The notes under the pieces: generated by a model | What the model was told of the DNA's origin: nothing | Databases searched by the model: none | What the model saw: the letters and a program-made list of their open reading frames with translations, nothing else | Source: Collinsella aerofaciens | Lineage (GTDB): Bacteria; Actinomycetota; Coriobacteriia; Coriobacteriales; Coriobacteriaceae | Assembly (NCBI GenBank): GCA_008680965.1 | Contig: NAKE01000001.1 | Location: forward strand, 1,240,001-1,304,000 | Direction of reading: 5' to 3' | DNA: 64,000 nucleotides | Part shown: positions 58,715 to 64,000 of the stretch, piece after piece | How the letters are laid out: each line of letters opens with the position of its first letter | Numbering within the stretch: the first letter of the stretch is position 1 | Translations under genes and position numbers: made by a program

Positions 58715-59236
58715 TTGAGGTCCCAGTACAAAAACATCGCCCGTGTGGTCAAGCCGCACGGAAGGAAGGGGGAGGTCCTCGCGCAGCCGCTGCGGGGGCT
58801 TCCTTCTGTATTGACGCCGGGTATGCGCGTCGCCTTGACGCCGCCGGCGCTCAAGCGCGACCGTTTTTGCACGGTCGTATCCGTCACCGATACGGGCGAT
58901 GGCGATCTGGTCTCGTTTGAGGGCATTGACGACTTGACGGCCGCCGAGGGCATCACGGGATGCTACGTGCTGGCAAATCGTGACGATTTTGAGCTCGATT
59001 CGCTCGACGCTGCCTATACCGACCTGATGGGTCGCGAGGTGGTCGACGAGCGCTTCGGTTTGCTCGGTACGATCGTCGAGATCATGTCGACGCCCGCCAA
59101 CGATGTTTGGGTTGTCGAGGGCAATCGGTACGGCGAGGTGCTGATTCCCGTGATCGAGCAGGTTGTGCTCGATCTTCCCGATCAGGGGACAATTTCCGTC
59201 CGCGTTATGGACGGTTTGATCGATATGGACAAGTAG
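58715..59236 (+). CDS. rimM: 16S rRNA processing protein RimM
   Basis: A 173-residue assembly factor that binds S19. It begins with NIARVVKPHGRKGEVLAQPL, the RimM signature, and ends in the PRC-barrel region with VVEGNRYGEVLIPVIEQVVL. TTG 58715 is the start. The rpsP-khpA-rimM-trmD order is widely conserved. Confidence 0.92.
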   Translation: MRSQYKNIARVVKPHGRKGEVLAQPLRGLPSVLTPGMRVALTPPALKRDRFCTVVSVTDTGDGDLVSFEGIDDLTAAEGITGCYVLANRDDFELDSLDAAYTDLMGREVVDERFGLLGTIVEIMSTPANDVWVVEGNRYGEVLIPVIEQVVLDLPDQGTISVRVMDGLIDMDK

Positions 59237-59246
59237 GGAGGATAAC

Positions 59247-60005
59247 ATGCTGATCGAGACCCTTTCGGTCTTTCCCGAGATGTTTGAGCCCGTCATGTCC
59301 ACATCGATCTTGGGCCGCGCCCGCAAGGCCGGCCTTTTTGATTTTAAGGCCTATAACCTGCGTGACTGGACGCACGACCGCCATCGTACCGTCGATGACG
59401 AGCCGTACGGCGGCGGGCAGGGCATGCTCATGAAGGTCGAGCCTATCGCCGAGGCCATCGAGGCCATCAGCTCCGAGGGTCCCAAGCCCACCGTGGTGTT
59501 CTTTACCCCCTGCGGCGAGCCCTTTACGCAGCATGTGGCCGAGCGCCTGCTCAAAAGCGAGCGTCTGCTGTTTGTATGCAGCCGCTACGAGGGCGTCGAC
59601 GAACGTGCATATGCGTATGCCGACGAGCGCCTGTCGATCGGCGACTATGTGCTCACGGGCGGCGAACTTCCCGCTATGGTCGTTGCCGATGCCGTCGTAC
59701 GCCTGATTCCCGGCGCCCTTGGTGACGAGATGAGCAACGTCGATGAGTCGTTCTCGACTGCCGAGGACGGTGGCCTGCTCGAGTACGCGCAGTACACCCG
59801 TCCCGCCGAGTTCAACGGCGAGGGTGTGCCGCCGGTGCTCGTGAGCGGCGACCATGCCAAGGTTGACGCCTGGCGCCGTAAGAATGCCATCGAGCGCACC
59901 TGCCGCTGGCGTCCCGACCTGATCGAGACGGCGCGGCTTACGCCCGAGGAGCGCGCATACGCGCAAGAGATCCTGGACGCGTCGTATTCGCAGAGCGAGG
60001 AGTGA
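59247..60005 (+). CDS. trmD: tRNA (guanine37-N1)-methyltransferase
   Basis: A 252-residue SPOUT methyltransferase making m1G37, which prevents frameshifting. Motifs are LSVFPEMFEPVMSTSILGRA, DDEPYGGGQGMLMKVEPI, CSRYEGVDERAYAYADERLS and the knot GDYVLTGGELPAMVVADAVV. The start ATG 59247 has GGGAGG upstream. Confidence 0.96.
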   Translation: MLIETLSVFPEMFEPVMSTSILGRARKAGLFDFKAYNLRDWTHDRHRTVDDEPYGGGQGMLMKVEPIAEAIEAISSEGPKPTVVFFTPCGEPFTQHVAERLLKSERLLFVCSRYEGVDERAYAYADERLSIGDYVLTGGELPAMVVADAVVRLIPGALGDEMSNVDESFSTAEDGGLLEYAQYTRPAEFNGEGVPPVLVSGDHAKVDAWRRKNAIERTCRWRPDLIETARLTPEERAYAQEILDASYSQSEE

Positions 60006-60007
60006 GA

Positions 60008-60571
60008 ATGGTTCCTTCGCAGCATTCCGTGCTAAAGGGTGCGTTTGAGTGGATCTTGGTCGTCGCGATCGCACTCGTCGCTACCTTCCTGATTCGCTCG
60101 TTTGTGGTCGAGCCCTTTGTGGTGCCCACCGGCTCCATGGAGTCCACGATCGAGATCGGCGACCAGATCCTGGCGCAAAAGGTGAGCCTCGAGCTCGGCC
60201 AGCCCGTCAACCAAGGCGATATCGTGGTGTTCCATAACCCCGATGGCACCTCCGAGCACGATGTTCTCGTCAAGCGTGTTATTGCCACGGCCGGCCAGAC
60301 GGTCGACCTTCAGGACGGCAAGGTGGTCGTTGACGGCCAAGCGCTCGACGAGGGCTATACGACCGGCATGAGCTGGCCGCTTTCGGTCCAAGCTCCCGGC
60401 GCTCAGGTAAGCTATCCCTACACCGTTCCCGACGGGTGCGTGTGGGTGATGGGCGACAACCGCGAAAATTCTGCCGACTCGCGCTACTTTGGTCCCGTCG
60501 ATCGCTCTGACTTGATCGCCGTGGCGCTTGTGCGCTACTGGCCGCTCAACCGCATCGGCACTATCGACTAA
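60008..60571 (+). CDS. lepB: Signal peptidase I
   Basis: A 187-residue membrane protease that removes signal peptides. There is one N-terminal membrane helix (WILVVAIALVATFLI), then the catalytic Ser43 in PTGSMEST and the general base Lys89 in VLVKRVIA, and finally GDNRENSADSRYFGPV. ATG 60008 is preferred over GTG 60002 because GAGGAG lies 5 nt upstream. It overlaps the end of the trmD region closely, so is co-transcribed. Confidence 0.94.
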   Translation: MVPSQHSVLKGAFEWILVVAIALVATFLIRSFVVEPFVVPTGSMESTIEIGDQILAQKVSLELGQPVNQGDIVVFHNPDGTSEHDVLVKRVIATAGQTVDLQDGKVVVDGQALDEGYTTGMSWPLSVQAPGAQVSYPYTVPDGCVWVMGDNRENSADSRYFGPVDRSDLIAVALVRYWPLNRIGTID

Positions 60572-60630
60572 AAACCGCTATAGTACAGAACCTAACCGTG
60601 TAATCGTTTCGACGAGGGGATATTAGAGGC

Positions 60631-61542
60631 ATGAACGCTTCATCGCTTTCCTTCCAAGACATCATCCTGCGCCTCCAGCAGTACTGGGGCGAGCAGGGCT
60701 GCGTCATTATGCAGCCCTATGACTCCGAGGTCGGTGCCGGTACCTTCCACACCGCGACCACGTTGCGCTCGCTCGGTCCTGCCGAGTGGCGCACCTGCTA
60801 CGCTCAGCCCTGCCGCCGTCCCGCCGACGGCCGCTACGGCGAGAATCCCAACCGCATGCAGCACTACTATCAGTTCCAGGTGCTCATCAAGCCGTCGCCG
60901 GTCAACGCCCAGGAGCTCTACCTGGGGTCTCTTGCCGCTATCGGCCTGGACCCCAACGACCATGACGTCCGTTTTGTCGAGGACGACTGGGAGAGCCCGA
61001 CGCTGGGCGCCTGGGGCCTTGGCTGGGAGGTCTGGCTCAACGGCATGGAGGTCACGCAGTTTACGTACTTCCAGCAGGTGGGCGGCATCGAGGTCGACCC
61101 TGTGCCCGTCGAGATTACCTATGGTCTGGAGCGCATCGCCATGTACGCTCAGGGCGTCAACTCCGTCTACGACCTGGTGTGGAGCTATCTGCCCGATGGC
61201 ACGCCGATGACCTATGGCGACGTGTTCCTGGAGAACGAGCGCGAGTTTAGCGCCTACAACTTTGAGGTCGCCAACGTCGAGATGATGCGTCAGAAGTTTG
61301 ACGACTACGAGGCCGAGTGCCACTCCTGCCTTGAGCGCAAGCTGCCGCTGCCCGCTTACGACTGCGTCATGAAGTGCAGCCATGCCTTCAACCTGCTCGA
61401 TGCTCGTGGTGCGCTGTCCGCGGTCGAGCGTGCTAACTACATCCTGCGCGTCCGCGCCGTCGCCAAGGCGTGCTGCGAGGCCTATATGGCCGAGGTCGCT
61501 GGAGTCAACGAGAATGCCGACCAGGAAGGCGAGGTGGCGTAA
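60631..61542 (+). CDS. glyQ: Glycyl-tRNA synthetase alpha subunit
   Basis: A 303-residue catalytic subunit of the alpha2beta2-type glycyl-tRNA synthetase. Diagnostic motifs are FQDIILRLQQYWGEQGCVIM, YAQPCRRPADGRYGENPNRM and FTYFQQVGGIEVDPV. The beta subunit gene follows after 3 nt. This bacterial type differs from the alpha2 enzyme found in many other Actinobacteria. Confidence 0.97.
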   Translation: MNASSLSFQDIILRLQQYWGEQGCVIMQPYDSEVGAGTFHTATTLRSLGPAEWRTCYAQPCRRPADGRYGENPNRMQHYYQFQVLIKPSPVNAQELYLGSLAAIGLDPNDHDVRFVEDDWESPTLGAWGLGWEVWLNGMEVTQFTYFQQVGGIEVDPVPVEITYGLERIAMYAQGVNSVYDLVWSYLPDGTPMTYGDVFLENEREFSAYNFEVANVEMMRQKFDDYEAECHSCLERKLPLPAYDCVMKCSHAFNLLDARGALSAVERANYILRVRAVAKACCEAYMAEVAGVNENADQEGEVA

Positions 61543-61545
61543 GCC

Positions 61546-63642
61546 ATGGCATACGCTAAGGATTTCCTGTTTGAGATCGGTACGGAGGAAATGCCCTCTG
61601 CACCGCTGAACAATGCCGTCAAGCAGCTTGGCACCATGATTGCCAAGGGTCTCGACGAGGCCGGCCTGGCCCACGGCGAGGTCCGCGTGATCTCGAGCCC
61701 GCGTCGTCTGGCTGCGCTCGTGGCCGACGTCGCCACCGCGACCGATGAGGTTCACGAGGTCAAGCGTGGTCCCGCGGCAAACATTGCCTTTGATGCCGAC
61801 GGCAACGCCACCAAGGCCGCCCAGGGCTTCGCTCGCAAGTGCGGTGTGGCTGCCGAGGACCTGGTCCGTCGCGAGGACACTGACGGTCGCGAGTATGTGT
61901 TCGCCGAGAAGAACATTCCCTCCGCTCCGGCTACGCCGATTCTGACCGCTCTGTGCGAGAAGACCATCGCCGGCCTGCAGTGGCCCAACTACCGCAGCCA
62001 GCGTTGGGGTCACGAGCATGCGACCTTTGTTCGTCCGGTCCGCTGGATCTGCTGCCTTTTGGGCGAGGATGTTGTGCCCGTGTCGTTTGCCGACGTGACG
62101 AGTGGCAACACCACGCGTGGTCATCGCGTACTTGGCCCTGGTGACCATGTGGTCGCCAGCCCCGCCGTCTACGAGCAGGTGCTCGAGGACGCCGGCGTGC
62201 TTTCTGCCGAGCGTCGTCGTGAAGCCATCCTTGCCGGTATCGCCGAGGTCGAGGCTGCGCGCTCCGGTTGCCATGTCGACACGCCCAAGAAGGTCTTCGA
62301 GGAGGTCATCAACCTCTGCGAGTGGCCGACGGTGCTTGTCGGTGCCTTCGATGAGGAGTTCCTCAAGGTCCCGCACGAGATCATCTGCGAGTCCATGCTC
62401 ACCAACCAGCGCTACTTCCCGATCTATGACGGCGAGGGCAAGCTCACGCGTGAGTTCGTGGTCGTCTCCAACAGCAAGCCCGAGAACGCCGAGCGCGTGA
62501 TCGACGGCAACGAGCGCGTCGTGCGTGCCCGTCTGGACGATGCCAAGTTCTTCTACGAGGAGGACCTGAAGATTTCCCTCGACGAGTTCCGTGAGCGTCT
62601 GGCCAAGGTCGCCTTCCAGGAGAAGCTCGGTAGCGTGCTCGCCAAGTCCGAGCGTATTGAGCAGCTCGCGCTCGCCATCGCCCGCGAGGCCCATCTGGGC
62701 GCCCACCTTGCCGCCGATGCCGCTCGCGCCGCTCACCTGTGCAAGGCCGACCTTGTATCCAACGCCGTCGTTGAGTTCACGAGCCAGCAGGGCGTTATGG
62801 GCGGTTATTACGCTTCCGCGATGGGGGAGAACGACGAGGTCGCCCACGCCATTCGCGATCACTATCGTCCCCGCTTTGCCGGCGATGAGCTGCCCGAGGG
62901 CACCGCTGGCTGCATCGTGGCCTGTGCCGACAAGCTCGATACCGTTGCGGGTATCTTTGCCATCGGCGAGCCCCCGACCGGCTCGTCCGACCCGTACGCG
63001 CTGCGTCGCGCCGCCATCGGCATCATCAACATCCTGCGCGACCGTCTGCCGATCGACCCCACGTCGCTCATCGACTTTGCGCTCGAGCTCTATAGCGAGC
63101 AGGGCATTGAGTTCGACGCCGCCGAGGTCGCCCAGCAGGTTCGTGACTTCTTCCACGGCCGTCTGGTGAGCATGGCCCGCGACGAGAAGATTCCGGCCGA
63201 CACCGTTGCCGCCGTCTCCGCGGTGCACATCATTGCCCCGTCGCTCTTCTTCGCCCGCTGCGCCGCCCTCGATGAGGCTCGCAAGAACGACGCCGAGACC
63301 TTCGACAACCTGGCAACCGCCTACGCCCGCGCGGCGCACATCTCCAAGCCCGAGCTGGGCGCGGAGTACGATCGCGCCCTGATGGGCGAGGTCGAGCTTG
63401 CGCTTGCCGATGCCTCCGAGGCCGCTCAGACCGCCGTCGACGCCGCTCTCGCCGCCGAGGATTATCCTGCCGCGTTTGCCGCTCTGGCCGCCCTGCGCGC
63501 GCCCATCGACCGTTTCTTCGACGAGGTTATGGTCATGGACAAGGACGAGCAGCTCCGCGATAATCGCCTTAAGCTGCTCAACCGCTTCGAGGCCGTTTTC
63601 TCCGGCATCGCCAACATCGGTGAGCTTGCCCGCAAAAAGTAA
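61546..63642 (+). CDS. glyS: Glycyl-tRNA synthetase beta subunit
   Basis: A 698-residue tRNA-binding and auxiliary subunit: DFLFEIGTEEMPSAPL at the start, VRVISSPRRLAALV, FVRPVRWICCLLGEDVVPV, FFYEEDLKISLDEFRERLAK and DKLDTVAGIFAIGEPPTGSSD (HD-like region), then the anticodon-binding C terminus. Start ATG 61546 directly follows glyQ. Confidence 0.97.
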   Translation: MAYAKDFLFEIGTEEMPSAPLNNAVKQLGTMIAKGLDEAGLAHGEVRVISSPRRLAALVADVATATDEVHEVKRGPAANIAFDADGNATKAAQGFARKCGVAAEDLVRREDTDGREYVFAEKNIPSAPATPILTALCEKTIAGLQWPNYRSQRWGHEHATFVRPVRWICCLLGEDVVPVSFADVTSGNTTRGHRVLGPGDHVVASPAVYEQVLEDAGVLSAERRREAILAGIAEVEAARSGCHVDTPKKVFEEVINLCEWPTVLVGAFDEEFLKVPHEIICESMLTNQRYFPIYDGEGKLTREFVVVSNSKPENAERVIDGNERVVRARLDDAKFFYEEDLKISLDEFRERLAKVAFQEKLGSVLAKSERIEQLALAIAREAHLGAHLAADAARAAHLCKADLVSNAVVEFTSQQGVMGGYYASAMGENDEVAHAIRDHYRPRFAGDELPEGTAGCIVACADKLDTVAGIFAIGEPPTGSSDPYALRRAAIGIINILRDRLPIDPTSLIDFALELYSEQGIEFDAAEVAQQVRDFFHGRLVSMARDEKIPADTVAAVSAVHIIAPSLFFARCAALDEARKNDAETFDNLATAYARAAHISKPELGAEYDRALMGEVELALADASEAAQTAVDAALAAEDYPAAFAALAALRAPIDRFFDEVMVMDKDEQLRDNRLKLLNRFEAVFSGIANIGELARKK

Positions 63643-63676
63643 GCCAGCCTGCGCATAAGCGCAAAAGGAGCCCCGC

Positions 63677-64000
63677 ATGGATTGCCCGGTCACCGCTCGT
63701 CCCACCGTAATCGTTATCTCCGACTCGCTCGGTGATACCGCTTGTGAGGTGGTGCTTGCGGCGTCCGGGCAATTTGATGAAGGGGCTTTTCATCTTTTGC
63801 GCCTGCCCAAGGTGAACTCGGTGGAGCAGGTCAAGTCGTTTGTGGGCCCGCGCGTTGATGCGGACCATCGCGATATTGCCGTGTTCCACACCATTGTCGA
63901 TCCGGCGCTTCGCGCCCGCGTGCTCGATTACCTGGGCATGCTGCATATTCGTTCGGTCGACCTGATTGGCCCGACGCTTGCCGTGCTGTCGTCGCTTATC
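63677..64000 (+). CDS. Pyruvate, phosphate dikinase regulatory protein (partial)
   Basis: The first 108 codons of a gene that runs off the right edge. ATG 63677 has AAAGGAG 8 nt upstream. The N terminus VIVISDSLGDTACEVVLAA and VFHTIVDPALRARVLDYLG match the DUF299 family: bifunctional kinase/pyrophosphorylases that switch PPDK or PEP synthase off and on by ADP-dependent phosphorylation. The P-loop lies beyond the window, so this rests on the N-terminal third only. Confidence 0.85.
   Translation, partial: MDCPVTARPTVIVISDSLGDTACEVVLAASGQFDEGAFHLLRLPKVNSVEQVKSFVGPRVDADHRDIAVFHTIVDPALRARVLDYLGMLHIRSVDLIGPTLAVLSSLI

Noticed and set aside
60572..60630. Glycine T-box or riboswitch before glyQ
   Set aside because: The gap is only 59 nt, too short for a T-box, and no specifier or antiterminator pattern is visible.
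60640..63705. A 1021-codon open frame antisense to glyQ-glyS
   Set aside because: It mirrors two clear genes in GC-rich sequence, where strong third-position bias keeps antisense frames open. It has no family motif and a low-complexity Gly/Val/Leu composition.
1..64000. CRISPR array or cas genes
   Set aside because: No set of regularly spaced direct repeats and no Cas-like protein was seen.

Overview
The window looks like a chromosomal segment of a high-GC Gram-positive gut actinobacterium of the Coriobacteriia, most likely Collinsella or a close relative. This is an inference from GC-rich codon use, TTG/GTG starts with strong Shine-Dalgarno sequences, an RmlC-RmlD fusion, an AroE-AroK fusion, a full mreBCD-pbp2-rodA cluster and Ala/Glu-rich tails on ribosomal proteins. 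No database search was possible.

Region 1 (1-12 kb) is a cell-surface polysaccharide locus. AT-richer genes (glycosyltransferases, a DUF2304 protein, a large GT-C-like membrane protein, a tandem GT2 and a DUF4422 protein) sit beside a very GC-rich dTDP-L-rhamnose operon (rmlA, rmlB, fused rmlCD). Region 2 (12-27.4 kb) continues the surface-glycan theme with a YfhO-type membrane glycosyltransferase, two GT2 genes and a Wzm/Wzt-type polysaccharide ABC exporter.

The GT2 gene directly upstream of yfhO is split by a mobilizable element of about 9.25 kb (about 14773-24024). The element carries a large serine recombinase (TnpX-like), TnpV, TnpW, a MobA/MobL relaxase, a primase/helicase-like ATPase and two AT-rich cargo genes (ClbS/DfsB-like and peptidase E-like). 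The two GT2 halves join seamlessly in frame across a shared CC dinucleotide to give a 322-residue enzyme. Excision should therefore restore a CsbB/GtrB-YfhO type glycan-modification pair.

Region 3 (27.4-36.4 kb) has a tRNA-Arg and then, on the minus strand, a compact operon with every chorismate-pathway step plus the Phe and Tyr branch enzymes: DAHP synthase, tyrA, aroB, aroA, aroC, pheA, fused aroE-aroK and aroQ. Its leader contains a terminator-like hairpin and a 24-codon ORF that overlaps the first start codon.

Region 4 (36.5-64 kb) is mostly housekeeping on the plus strand. It holds a second tRNA-Arg, a P-type ATPase, a zinc-ribbon membrane protein, cyclophilin, a TPR protein, the mreBCD-pbp2-rodA elongasome, two radical-SAM-family genes, rplU-rpmA-obg-nadD-yqeK-rsfS, dinB (minus strand), rpsP-khpA-rimM-trmD-lepB, glyQ-glyS and the start of a PPDK regulatory protein gene cut by the window edge.
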